A stretch of 64,000 bases of DNA from Macropodus opercularis (lineage: Eukaryota; Chordata; Actinopteri; Anabantiformes; Osphronemidae): assembly GCA_030770545.1 (NCBI GenBank), contig CM061109.1, positions 2,108,001-2,172,000 of the forward strand, in the 5' to 3' direction. Position 1 is the stretch's first letter. Every line of letters begins with the position of its first letter. The translations under genes and the position numbers were made by a program. The notes under the pieces were generated by a model. It saw only the letters and a program-made list of their open reading frames with translations. It was not told the DNA's origin and searched no databases. This document shows, piece by piece, positions 23,036-35,390 of this stretch.

Positions 23036-23820
23036 GGAGGGAGGTGGCGACACGGTGTGAGGACAACAACCTCACCCTCAACACAGACAAGACCAAGGAG
23101 ACGATAGTGGACACGAGGAAAGAGAGGAGACCTCATCGGCTACTGTTCAGAGGGTGAGCAGCTTTAGGGACCTCGGGGTCCACATCAGTGAGGACATCAC
23201 CTGGACTCTCAACACCACACAGTTGGTCAAGAAAGCACAACAGAGGCTGTATTTTCTGAGGAGGCTGAGGAAGTTTGGTATGTCACAAACGATCCTCAGC
23301 AACTTCTACTGCTGCACAGTTGAGAGCATCCCGACCAACTGCATCACTGTGTGGTACGGCAGCGCGGCAGAGAGTGATGAAGACAGCTGAGAGGATGGTC
23401 AGGACTTCACTGCCCTGTCTACCATCGCAGAGTCCACAGGAGCTGCCTCCATCCTCAAGGGCTTCACCCAACATGGACTGTTTACACTTCTCCCCCAGGT
23501 CTGAGGTACAGTCTGAAGAGTCTGAAATGCAGGACCTCCAGACTCCGAAACTCATTTTTTCCATCAGCCATTAGACACTGAACAGTTAACTAGTGGACTC
23601 ACTCTGGTCTGACCGCAGTTGATACTGCTGCTACTATGTGCACATGTCACTTTACTGTTATTATTATTATTACTGTATAGTTAATGTTCTAATGTTCTTA
23701 TATTTTATTACTATACAGTTTGTAGTTTATTTTTATTTTTGTTCTTGTAGTTGTATAGTTTTATGCCTACTTTACTTGTTATTTATTAGTTTTTTGGGTA
23801 CAAAACACTGAATTTTGCAT
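23036..23820 (+). pseudogene. LINE (L2/CR1 group) 3' fragment: RT C-terminus and 3' region
   Basis: The plus strand reads NNLTLNTDKTKE, then after a frame change FRDLGVHISEDITWTLNTT and RLYFLRRLRKFGMSQTIL ... CITVWYGSAA. These are the conserved blocks after the catalytic motif of L2/CR1-group reverse transcriptase. A further frame carries the C-terminal tail to about 23570, and an AT-rich 3' region with TTATTATTATT runs to about 23815. Typical 5' truncation and two or more frameshifts make it dead. A family-B miniature element follows directly. Confidence 0.85.
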
Positions 23821-23825
23821 CGCTA

Positions 23826-23934
23826 GCCCCGTGCAGCCTTGGAGGTGTCAACACTGCCCCACTGTAAACTAGGAGGCGCCAAAGCTCAGAAACACGCACA
23901 AGGGTTGGATCAAACAGCCTTGGTGGGTGTTTGC
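23826..23934 (+). repeat. piggyBac-like miniature element, family B, copy 2 (left half)
   Basis: Begins GCCCCGTGCAGCCTTGGAGG, continues GACCCC-like CTGCCCCACTGTAAACTAGG and ACAAGGGTTGGATCAAACAG, and stops after TGGGTGTT. This matches the left half of copies at 54072 and, inverted, 60142. The right half is absent. Confidence 0.7.
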
Positions 23935-26900
23935 ATTGGGTTAAGGGGTCATTGAGTATTGTTACTGTTTTGATGGTGATGTATTTCTACTTTTTTTTTA
24001 TGTTTCTATGCATTTAGTTATATTTTCTTGTAGTTTGTTTAGCTATGTGTTGCTTTTTCCTCTTTAGCCCCAACCTTCTGCTCCATCTCCCCCTTTTCCC
24101 TCTGGTACAAACTGTATACATAACAATATAAAAAAAAAGGCCTTTCACCAATCACATGGACCATAATACAACCTAATTATACCTGGATAAGTACACACAA
24201 AACGCAAAGTTGCCCAGTACAACAGGGCAGAATGTATCCCATGTTGCTTACAAAGCTGCTGGTCAGGACTATTTGATAATGCAGCTTGTAGTGTTCTGCC
24301 CAACGTGTCTATACACATAGAAAGGCCTCTCCGCTTCGCATTTTGCCGTTCTTTTAATTGCTGTAACGGTGTTGACACTTTATAGGGTCATTTTGGATTT
24401 TAGTCTCTCTCACCAAGAAAGAAAGGTTTCAAAGGTGAGAGCTTGAGACAAAGAAAGAAAGACATTTTCTTTTGTCCAGAAATATGATGTCTTGAGTTAC
24501 AAAATCACTCTCGCCTTGTGCAGTAGGAGGGACACAGACATGAAAGAAAAGCAGAAAATGAAAAGCAACTCTCTGCCTTTCTCCAAATCCCCACAGGCCA
24601 TAGTGGGGGTGAGGGAAATGCGGGGGTTTAGTTCAAAGACCCCAAAAGGACCCCTATGGCAAGAGTCCATCCATATAATCTGTAGTGCTTCACCTTCCTG
24701 GAAGGATAGATCCGCCACTTACTTCCTGGCTGCTCCTACTATAGGTCCCCTGTTAGCTTCCTGCATAATTGTTCCCAGCTGTAACACTGGGTATAAATAA
24801 GGCCGTGGGGACAACAGATTTGTAATTTTGGGGCGAGAGTGAAAAGAGAGAAAATTGGTAGCAGGCCACAGAAATTAGCATTGTTTTGGCATTATAGAGC
24901 ATTAAACATTAAATAGCTGCAAAGTCCCATAAGTATTGGAGAGGGTGCCAGTCTGGAGAGATGAGAAAGAGCGATGCTGGGGATGGTAATTAGGGGGTGG
25001 GGGCAGTAAAGATCAGAGCTTGAGAAGGTCTTTGTTTGGGCCACAGATGGTTGATTTCACTAGACTACTTACCTCCTACAGTGTTTAGCCCAGAAGACAG
25101 CGTAACCCATCTATAATAAATGCTTGTTTAGAAGGTTTTACTGTGCTTCATTGATGTTTATTCACTTTCATGTTTTAGTCCACAACACGGCAAAAACTAA
25201 AATCTGATGGCAACAAAGACCAGTGGCCTACAGCTGAATACAGCCATTAGAAAACATGATATTACTGTGCATAAAAACATTAATACAGTGAGACATTACT
25301 ATTAGTATTTTGTGACTGACTATTCAGTTAATGGCCTTTGACCGAGGAATACGTACTGTACCTCTCCAGTAATACCTTTCTGATAGTTTTCATCTTTCAT
25401 CACCTTTACATTACTGGGCACTTGGTTATGGTTATTATTATTGTACAGGAACCTTCAACCCATGAAGGGTTAGGACATTTTTATTTTGTAACTAACATTT
25501 AGCATTTCAGAAAAAAAACAGGTTTATTACAGTCACAACCTATACATTACAGCAACGCCTGTGTATTTAATCAATCCCTTTTTACTCCGGCCACATAACA
25601 GCCTGCATTTACTTGCACTATACTGTACATGTGGGTCAAACAGTATTTCATTATTCCTCTGCCATTTGTGTGAATAAACCCTGTGATTGTGTATTGACCT
25701 CTGAGCAACTTAAAAACATGGGTGACCTTTTAGAATCAAAACACAAGGAAGCTAAATGGCTTATTTTATTGTGCTCCAGTCATAATTACTTTCTCAAATA
25801 CAATTCATTTCCACTGCAGAGCCTGCTAAGCGCTATGTGCTGCTCACGCTACACCTATTGTACAGATACAGTGATGTCATATATTATTCTTCCAGCAGCA
25901 TCAGGTACTTTATTGATGATACACACTGACAGTCATTGTTTCATGCGCGTTGGACTCCCTGTGTCCTTTACTCACTGACTGATCTAACAAAACAATGTTT
26001 TTAAATTTCCAGTCTTTCAGTGCAACGGCTCCAGCTGAAGGTCCAGTATTTGAATTTATCAAATAGCCCCATGGAAATGTCTCTAAAATGCTTATATTGG
26101 CCATATTAATACTGTCTCCCTGCAAAAGTAAAATCATTTTTTGAAGCTGTTTTTTTTTGTTCTTCTGGTGAAAGTGAAAGAATTAAAACTGGCTCCTGCT
26201 TCTGCAACCTGCTCAGCATGGTCCCACCTTTCATCTGCCTTTCGTCACCATTGCACAAAGCTGCAAATGAAAGCAAGACGTGATAGACGGCCTTTCATTT
26301 CTGGGCTAGCCTGATGTGCTTTAATTAATTACGCTGTGCCAAGGCATGGAGTTGGAGAAAAGACTCTTGAGGAATAAACTTTTTGTTGGTTGTTTGTTGG
26401 CTGTCATTATTTTGGCTTTCCTTTGAAGTGACAGCTGATTTGAAAGTGAATGACCCTAGGTTCTTTCTCCAATTTGGGTTTCTGTTTTTCTCCTTTGCCC
26501 CCATCTCTGTGCTGACTTACTTATCAAGAAAGGCAAAACCCTAATTAGTAGCCCCTTGGCTTATTTTGCTTCTCACCTTCAGAAAACTCGTAGCACAGGT
26601 CGAATTGCCTGGTCACCAAAGGAACACTGAGTGCATCCTAACCTCATTTCCCTGTTGGTATTTACACCTCCTATCACAAAGTGCACAGATATAGAATGTC
26701 TTTGATTTTACCTTAACATTTCTTGTGTAATAAATCCTTTTTTTTCAGACCAAAGACTTATATGTTCTCTGTGGCAAATGTCACACGGGAGGCGTGTTGT
26801 TAGATGACATCAAGGATCATTTGCTATACTGAATTTCACTAGGCAGATTTTGTATGTATTATTTTACTATAAGCCACTGTGGCAAAGATTTAAAACATTT

Positions 26901-27025
26901 TTAAGCAGCATGAAAAAGAATTTTAGTGAAGAAATCTCTGAAGCAGCTTTTTTCTACCTGAGGAATCTGACTTAAATTAGGAGCATCCTCTCACAAAGTG
27001 ATGCTGAAATATGAATCCATGCATT
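23935..27025. other. Noncoding stretch, no gene recognised
   Basis: No coding signature. 24590-25080 is G-rich and free of repeats I know, and 26200-26600 looks like unique sequence. Neither has an exon structure I can defend. Confidence 0.45.
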
Positions 27026-27560
27026 TGCTACTTCTAGGCTGGACAACAACTACTTACTTGACGGACTATTATTAAAAAGACTTCAGTTAATTCACTGAAA
27101 TTAAGACATTCTATGCCTCTTATTTTAGTTTCTTTTCTTTGGCTCATCATAAAATCTCTGAATATATTTAAAGTCCTTTTTTTAGCTACAAAACACTAAA
27201 TGACCAGGCTCCATCATATTTAAAGATCTCATAGACCCATACTATCCCAACATTCTCAGAGTGCAGAGCTACTATGCAGAATGGGAGGCAGGGCTTTTAG
27301 CCATTTAGCTCCTCTTCTGTGGAGTCAGGTCCAGGTTCAGGAGACTCTCTACTGACCAAAGCTTTTCTTTTTGATGAAGCTTACATTCAGAGCTGGCTCA
27401 GGTCATTCAACAAGTCTTTAGACTGCGGGACGGACTCTCTGAGACACAAGGTTGACTCTTCTCACCTTTCCTCACTCCGTTGCACTACATACTCACATGC
27501 CCCACACATTCTCTTGTTGTTGTGTCGCTCTTATCATCAGATGCAGAGCCATATGTTTTA
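27026..27560 (+). pseudogene. L2-type LINE fragment, RT C-terminal region
   Basis: Degenerate plus-strand copy of the L2-like C-terminal coding region: AATGACCAGGCTCCATCATA, AAAGATCTCATAGACCCATA, GGGAGGCAGGGCTTTTAGCC and TTCTTTTTGATGAAGCTTAC occur in the order found, on the opposite strand, in the better-preserved copy at 46135-47395. Frames are scrambled by indels. It is an old insertion. Confidence 0.75.
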
Positions 27561-28764
27561 AGTTATATTTAATTTTTTTGTAACAGTTTGTGTGTATATG
27601 TGCCTCACCCGGACATGTACGTGTTGTTCCCGACCAAAAACCCTGATATAATATGGACATAAAACATAATTCATAATTATGACTAAACCTCCTGCAACAG
27701 ACAAAATATACACAGACATATAGCGTTGCCTATGTCTTCAGTTCACCTCAAGCTACTGTAAGCATAAGACAGTGTATCAGACATATTTTAATATACTGTA
27801 TGTGTTTACTTTATTGTTGAAAGATGTTAGAATGGAGATATATTAAACACCAATAACTCACTGAAACTTGAACAGGCTTCCATTGGAAAAAATATAATTA
27901 AATAATCCAACTGTGTCTCACAAAAATATGTACACACACACACCCACACACACACACACACACACATACGTCTGCTCTCATAACCCGTGTTTATACTTCA
28001 AACATGTCTGTTGCTATGGATCACGATTAAATAACTATTTCTGATTATATCTAACCTGCAATCAGAAATTCTGTCAAGGTTATCGTTTGAGTGGACTTGT
28101 TACAAAATACAAGATAATAATGACGCTGGGGTTCAGCAAAAGGAACAAGTGTTATGTGTAACTACACAAACGCTATTTGTCTAGTTCAGCCTGTTGATTG
28201 TGGGGAGACAGACAACACAGACACTCAAGGATGCTTACTCTCTCTTCTCTGTTAACCCTGGAACTGGTTCAGATGGCATTAACACAGTCAAATGTGAGAA
28301 ATCATAGATGAATGTGAGAAACTATAAGAATATAATAACCAAAATTAATTTCATGTAGCATGTAGCCTGCTTGTCTGAGGATGGCAAGACTGGTTCTTGG
28401 TGTAAGCAAAAACCATTGGCTGCGCTGTGTCTTCACCACTTTGCCATGAGGTGCCACTTGGGGACGTCAATGCCAGCTTACTCAGAACATGTTTACTTTC
28501 TAATGCGAATTATTAATTTGTCTTTTTAGATCTGAGAAACTGTGGGGAGTTGGCCAGTCCCCTCTTCACTGCGTGTTAGTGAGTAACAAGGTTTTGTAGA
28601 ACTGTGATACTAACCAGAGCTATAGTGGAGTTTGCCTCGACTAACTTTGGGTTTAGTTAAAATCATAGTTATGTTCGTTAAAATCTTTTGGTCTCATTCA
28701 TTTTTATTGTTTTATTACCTTCGTGGACCTTCTGCCTTTCTGTGTGGAACTTGCATGTTTCCTC
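27561..28764. other. Noncoding stretch with CA microsatellite
   Basis: AT-rich sequence; only the CA run at 27931-27966 stands out. Confidence 0.5.
27931..27966. repeat. (CA)n microsatellite
   Basis: CA repeat interrupted once by CCC. Confidence 0.9.
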
Positions 28765-28965
28765 CTGTTCTTCCAGCTTCCTCCCCACTGTCCCCTCAAA
28801 AACAAGCCAGTTAGGTCGACTGCCTGTAGGTGTGAACGTGAGGTTGTCTGTCTCTACGTGTGGCCCGGTGATGGACTGGCGACCTGTCCGTGGTGTAGCC
28901 CGCCTCCTGAAGCTGGGATAGGCTCCAGCATCCCTGCGCCCCTTACGAGATAACGAGTGAGAGTG
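28765..28965 (+). repeat. Dispersed teleost repeat, family A, copy 2
   Basis: Shares with copy 1 the run from the cytosine-rich TTCCTCC block through GTTGTCTGTCTCTACGTGTG, GATGGACTGGCGACCTGTCC and CTGGGATAGGCTCCAGC. The open frames across it on both strands are shadows of the repeat. Confidence 0.75.
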
Positions 28966-31900
28966 AGCCATTATAAAATAAATAAATGTAACTGTCTTAA
29001 TTAATGTGATGGCTGTTACAGGAGTATATTTAAAGTGTATTCAACACATAACCTGGGTCACAGGTCACAGTGTAACCTGATACTGTAGTGGTTCCTGTTT
29101 CCTTTAGCTTTTTCTATCTTGGCTTTTGTTTTATTATCATTAACAATGAACGACACATGGAACCTTCTCAAATATCTCCACTGCACTTCCAAGTTACACT
29201 GAGTCAGTTTTGGTTGCTGGATACATTAGAAATGTCTCCATGCAACAATGATGTGAAGTCGTAAAAAATGGAGCTTGAGGGTCTTTAAAGGAGCGAATGC
29301 AGCTTGTAACTGAATATTGTATATGGGAGACAATAGCAACGCTAGAATCCCCAGTTTTCAGAAAACTCATTGGGTTGAGGTTGACTCTGCCGAAGGAGGG
29401 AGCACAGTAATTCAAATTTGACTTTAAACCTTAAAGCTCCTACTAATACTAGACTTTAAATGTATTGTTGCACATATTATTATTATATGTCACGTTCTGC
29501 CATTTGTGTTTTGGATCCAATGGGAGAGCAGCGGAGAGAAAGGCAACATAGTTCACTTTTAATTGCAACACACCAACTAAAACACCAGAAGAAACTAAAG
29601 AACGCCTCCAAAGAAAAAGAACAGGAACAAAAGCAAACAACAACAACAAATCAAAAAATTATACTAAGACGTGGCTACAAGACAAACAACGTTACACAAC
29701 AGACATGACTACATGAAAAACATGGCTGTTTGTCCTGGGAAGGCCCCAGTAAGTGAGATGGGGTGGATATACTGTGGGCAGAGGAGAAGACACTGGTGAT
29801 TAGGCTGGTATAGAGAGGAAGTGGTTGGAAGGAAGGGGGCCTCCGGTGAAAGCAGAACCCATGACTGGACCGCTGAGGTGACCCGTGGCTGGAGAGAGAC
29901 GGGACGAAGCCAGACCAGAGAGCAAGACAGTTGTTATAAGCTAATGGAATGTAACAGAATGTGTGTGTGTGTAGCCAACTATAGGCTCTTAGAGCAGAGG
30001 CAGGTCCTCACACTGAAGAAAGGCCAGGCAACGAATTTCCAAATGACAGCATAAATCCAGCTGGTACAACTGAGGCTTGAGTTGTGTCACTAGCAGACAA
30101 TCTAACTTCCAACGCAGCTTTGGCAATGGTTCAGCGCGTCACAGAGGAAAGCTCTGAGTTGTGCCTACTAATGAGGTGTTAGTCCGCACTCTACCTTGTT
30201 GAAAACATTACTCCCCTCACTTGCTCCCTCGCTAGCGAAAGCATCTCATGTTCAGTCTTTTTAAATATCTTCTACAAGGTCTTCTTGAAGGATTTCTTGA
30301 TGCCTTGCATTGTTTTCGAGGGTGTACTGCTAAAACGTATATGATATATATGAACCAAGCGATGTCTGGATGTGGTGTGAAGTATGTGCAAACAGATAAA
30401 GGCCCAAAGTTCGGATGGTTAAGCTAAATTCATAGACACACTTTGATTGGAGTCTACAATTAGCATTTGTCACTTCAGTCATTTTGTCTGTTGATTTAGA
30501 TTTTTTATTTTCTGATCGAAGTCTTTCACACTTAATATCTGGTAATAAGGAGTCAGGTCAGACAACCGGGGTGAGATGAAACGGCCTGAGGTTTGTCATC
30601 CTAGTCAATGCGTGCAGTGGTACGGGATGGTTCGCATACTGTGATTGGTTGTCAGTCTCTATATAACAAAAACTCTATAGAAGCAAAACACTGATGTCGA
30701 GGGAGTTGCTTGTGTAATTTGGCAACAGAAATGAAAGAAAAGCAGCCTGCAGCAGCTTTAAGGCTATGCAAGGGCACTGGCAACATTTGCAAGTAGCATT
30801 TGTTTTCATGTCCTCAGTTTTTAAGCTTGTCGACCTAACTGACCATTTATAACAGAGGGCTCTGCCAGAGATGCTGTTGGTTGCTTAGAAACTGTAGTAC
30901 AGAATGTATAGTACACACATTTATGTTAAAAAGAAATGTAGGCAAACCGGTGACACGAAACAGTGCAAGGACAGAAAGTCCAACATTTTAAAAGAATTAA
31001 AAGGACCAAGGCCTCTGTTTCAAACAGATCAGCTTGTCAGTGTCACATGTGCTTAAGCATGTTCAGTTGCATATTGTGCTCATGTTATATTTCATAATAT
31101 TGTGCATTTAATCAATTTCAGGAAAATGAAAGCACTATTATTTCAGTTCTATATTGTATATGTATAAACCTCAGTGTCTGAATTAAACACAGTCTGAACT
31201 CAGAACAATAAATGTCAGACATATAACTGCAGTAACTGCAATTTACACTTTGCTTATAGAAGAGTCATTATGAATGTGTATCCCTATTATTAGATTTACA
31301 AATGAACCCAAACACACATGATTTCCTGAGTATGTTAATAGAAGCTATTTATATTCAGCTGTACCTCCTACGATTCAATTCTCAAGTCTCCACTCAAGTA
31401 CTTATGAATTCAGCGCCAGAAAAAAACAATAATCATAGCTGCATCTGATTGTTTGTCCAAGGTGTTTACCTTATATGACTTTGAACAAATGTCATTATCT
31501 GCTGTGGAGGGAATTCACTGAATGTAAATTCAACCACAGCGTAGTCTTTGCATGCAGAAACAATTATCCTCCTTCCTGAGGAGATGAGGTTCTAACTGCT
31601 ACTGGTGATCTACCACATTACCAGTAAATGTTCTGTAGATTCATAGATGAGAAATAGCTCAACAAACAAGGATGCATCAACAACACAGCGTATAAAATAA
31701 TTCAGTAAATGTTATCATATCACGCTCTCATCGTATCAGCTGCAGTAGAAGAAACATTGCCTTTCAGACACATTTTTCCATGATTTATAGCAGTCGTATG
31801 TCTTACATTAGCATTAAAGCCCTGTGTTTAAATTGTCAACTCACAGAAGGTTTGCACCTGCGGTTTTTGGAGAGAGATTACATTTACAGTCGAAAACATG

Positions 31901-32223
31901 TTTTTCATACATGAAACTAAAACTAACAGAAAAACTGTAGAATTGTGATATAACTGATAGCAACACTGCTTAGCATGGAAGGCAGTTCAACAATATATAA
32001 AAAAGCACTTTGAGTTACTGCCCCTATTCATCATTAAAATACAAATGCTGCAGCCGACCAAGAGCCACAGTTACAGCATCGTTCTTAGTAAATGCTGCTT
32101 TCAACACTGTAGATAATGTTCTATTACAGAGACGGGAACCTTGTGATTAAAGTGACTTGGATGGTTTAGATCGTATTTACTGAACAGAATCCAATTGGTT
32201 AATGTTAAGGAGTAATCCTCCAT
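28966..32223. other. Noncoding stretch, possible dispersed repeat at 29500-29930
   Basis: 29755-29830 (GAGATGGGGTGGATA...) is similar to 33390-33470 (GAGATGGGGTAGATA...), so a second dispersed family may be present at both places. (GT)6 lies at 29959-29971. The rest is AT-rich with no recognised gene. Confidence 0.45.
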
Positions 32224-32540
32224 ATGCACAACATCACCTTTGGAGTTTGGCCCAGGCCTCTGTGGGAACCTTGGGTTTTGTTCGGTCTTGTCCTTTTCTG
32301 TTGTGACGTTATTTCCTGTTCCTGTCTAGTTATGCTCATCTCCTGCACCTGTTGTTTTACTCTGTATATAAGGTCTCCGCTGTTCCATGCACTTTGTCGG
32401 TCTGTATACTTTTTTGTTGTTGTTGTGTCATTACTCAGTGTTACTGTGTGTTCTACCTTAGTGCATGCATGCGTTTTGGCTCTTCTTTATGACTCAGTCT
32501 GTCATTGTTACCCTTTCTTGTCAATCTGATGGCCAGTCTG
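32224..32540 (+). repeat. T-rich, promoter-like segment, possible dispersed element
   Basis: C/T-rich sequence with TATATAAG at 32365-32372. Its style resembles the left part of unclassified fish transposable elements, with a T-rich strand followed by a TATA-like box. I see no matching partner repeat or target duplication, so this is a weak call. Confidence 0.25.
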
Positions 32541-32929
32541 TTCTGTGCTAGAAAGTTAGTTTTACCTGCTTTAATTCAAACCTTTTGCTGCCCTGCAGTT
32601 TATTTTGTTGGTCACACAGACACGTATCTGTCTACTTCAACCTCAGACCGAACTGGACACTTAAACATGAGAATGCGGTGCATTAGAAAACTCAGCCACT
32701 GCACCAGAGAATGGCCCAACACAGAATGACCAAGACAAAGGTCTCTCGTTTGAGACTAACAATGTTTTTGGACAGAAAAGACGTGTGAGAGAGGTGACAG
32801 AGAAGCTTTGGGTGTGCAAATAAATACCCTTCTCTCAGCAGAGAGGAGGCCTCAGACACAACCTGTCCTCCATGTTACCCTATCATCTGTTCCCAGACAG
32901 ATCAAGACCACGGCTCTGTGTCTGCGCAG

Positions 32930-33140
32930 CGCGAGCACAAACACATGACAGTTGTCACTGACTTTGTGGACCGGTGTGAGAAAAACCACCTGCTCCACAC
33001 CACCAGCAAGACAAAAGAGTTTGTGCTTGACCTCAGGCGGAACCCACCACCACTCACACCAGTCGGCATTCAGCACCTCTAAATAACCCTGGTGTTCACC
33101 TCAACGAAAGACTGGACTGGCAGACAGTCGATGTTGGCAA
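32930..33140 (+). pseudogene. LINE (Rex/L2-like) RT fragment
   Basis: The plus strand encodes, in pieces, TVVTDFVDRCEKNHLL, SKTKEFVLDLRRNPPP and, after a gap and frame change, GVHLNERLDWQT. These are the residues just after the catalytic motif in a LINE family that also appears at 45400-46080. Short, truncated at both ends and frameshifted. Confidence 0.7.
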
Positions 33141-33506
33141 CGTCCATCATGTTTAGGTTTTTTTGGTCTCCTTGGTCCAGAAGATGTGCAATAACTTCTT
33201 TGTATGGCTTTGCACTACATGGATTAAACGTGGTTTCTAACATGGTCAGCAGCAAGGCTTCGCTAAAACAAAAATACTTTAAAGCAACAACTCACAGAAA
33301 CCACAGGGTTTATACAGTATGACCTGGTGACGGCACCAGATGAGAGGTGGCCTTAGTCTCTCGTGTGAAGCACAGAGAACAGACAAACTGAGATGGGGTA
33401 GATACCCTGAAGGCAGCAGGGAAGGCACAGGTGAGTGTGGCAACAGGACCCGGAGTGGAAGAAAGCAGGAAGTGGGAGGTGCTGGGTGCGAGGGGGCGTG
33501 GCTAAA

Positions 33507-33527
33507 GAGAGAGAGAGAGAGAGAGAG
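33507..33527. repeat. (GA)n microsatellite
   Basis: About ten GA units. Confidence 0.9.
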
Positions 33528-34218
33528 CGAGCCCAGGGATCAGTAAGCGTGTGTCCCTTGTTCTGCTTGCTCTACCGTATGTCTCACAGAATAGCAGATG
33601 TTTGCTTTTCCTTTCCTCACAAAGAAGGCTCGTTTCTCTATGATGAGCTGTGACAAGCGCATCGTTATCATGTGGAGGTGGTTGAGATTATCGCGCAGAT
33701 GTCTCATTACAGGAGCTTCAGACTGGTCTCAGGGCTAACGGGAGATCACACAGTCAATAACCAGCCACTGAGATCAGTTGGGTATTAAGAATGACCATTT
33801 GTCTGAGGATTATTTTTATGCATGTTTGCATTTTTATGTGTCTCACTGTGCTGTTTATCTAAGGCATTAATTGAATTTGTTCTGTGCACCTCGCTACTTT
33901 TCAGAAATCAGTTGGGATCATAAGAATCATGTTCAAGGCTACATAAACACAAACATCTGGAAAGGATGGGAAATACTTTACAGCTCAAATTATTAGGCAG
34001 CTTTTCCTTCATTGACTAATCTACATTTAATATAAATATCAGATTTTTATATATTTAGATATTTTTGCGGTCAGTGATCTGCCCCAAATCTTTAAGTCTC
34101 TTCTTCCTGGAGATTCTTTGCCACGACTGTAGTGAAGCCGACGTCAGTTGGGTGATTATGAGTTATTCTGCCTCCATTTTATTGGCTTGAGATCAAGCAT
34201 GTAAGGTTTCTGCCTGGA

Positions 34219-34238
34219 CATTCATTCATTCATTCATT
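34219..34238. repeat. (CATT)5 microsatellite
   Basis: Five units of CATT. Confidence 0.88.
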
Positions 34239-35231
34239 TCCTCACTTGCATCCCTACTTTTAGTTTTGACCCATTCTGTTCATTTTTTCCTGCTTTGTCC
34301 TTTGCTTCACTAGTTTTAACATTTTTTTTACATTTTATTTTACTAATAAACAAAGAAACTCAGTCTGTGTTTTATTCCTTGAAACTTTCTTTTATTGGAA
34401 TTTTTTTGTATACAGTCACACAAGATATTCCGCTCTATAAATAACAACCCAGTGCTCAGTATGATTCCCTGATGATGCTCGAATATCATATTTGTGCATG
34501 AACGCTGCAGGTTGGCTTCCTACATGGTCCCATACACAGCACAAAGCGTCCAAAACGAACAAACAGCCCCATAACTGTCTGAGGATGTACCTAAAATCTT
34601 CACCCTCGCCCTCAAATTTGTTCAAAATCAGTGTTTCATTTCAGAGTTAATGTGGTGGTGTACAAACTAAATGAAATCAACATCCAGGCTTTTAAAAGGA
34701 TGCATCTGTGCTTATCTCAGAGAAATCAGTGTTTCCTGTACTTGTATGATCCCAACAAGACAAATCTCCGGAAGAAACAGAGGTTGACCACACTCTACTT
34801 TGCACAGGACTGCAAATGGCTTCGCTCTCATGTTTTCCTTCCTTGTCCTTCATTGCTCCTTGCCGTGAATAGGTTATTGCACCACAGATGGGTTTTTGCA
34901 TTTAGTTTGTGAAGTAAAAACATGCAGTAAATTTATTTGCTGTCTTGATGTTAATGTACTCAATAAACTACAAACACATGAATGCCAGGTCTCTTGGACA
35001 GTATGTTCAATATTGTCCATCAATAAGTGCTAGTACTTTAGGCATTGATTCGTCAGACACAAAAGCAAACAGAAATGTTCAGCAAATGCGTTTTACATGT
35101 TGTCAGGGTGCTGTGCACTAAGAAGGAGCTGAACTTTTTAAATGCCTTGATGAACGTTGTTCAATTGACACGCGCTGGTAAACATTGTCTGTTTGCCTGC
35201 TTGTCTTAATGTTTTCTGTTGTCCCCTTTAG

Positions 35232-35390
35232 GAAGCGAAGGTGGAGAAGCCTTAAAAGCTGACCTGTCAATTCCTCTGTTCGTTTGAAGCCAAGAGCCCG
35301 ACATTTTGAACAGCGCTGTATGTAGGACTCACCAGGTCAGCAGGTATCATGTTTCAGTAACAATAAAGAAACACCGTCACCGCGCTCGAT
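35232..35390 (+). other. Candidate terminal exon (host transcript, unidentified)
   Basis: A pyrimidine-rich run ending CCCCTTTAG (to 35231) makes a strong 3' splice acceptor. It is followed by a short frame, GSEGGEALKADLSIPLFV then TGA, if the intron phase is zero; the other two phases stop within about ten codons. AATAAA lies at 35362-35367 with a GT-rich patch further on, as expected for a cleavage site near 35385. The combination fits the last exon of a coding or noncoding transcript. I cannot name the gene, and I found no matching upstream exon in the window. Weak call. Confidence 0.3.

Larger units (their letters stand above)
33141..35231. other. Noncoding stretch, no gene recognised
   Basis: Contains the possible dispersed repeat at 33340-33480, a (GA)n run at 33507-33527 and (CATT)5 at 34219-34238. 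Otherwise AT-rich and featureless. Confidence 0.5.
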
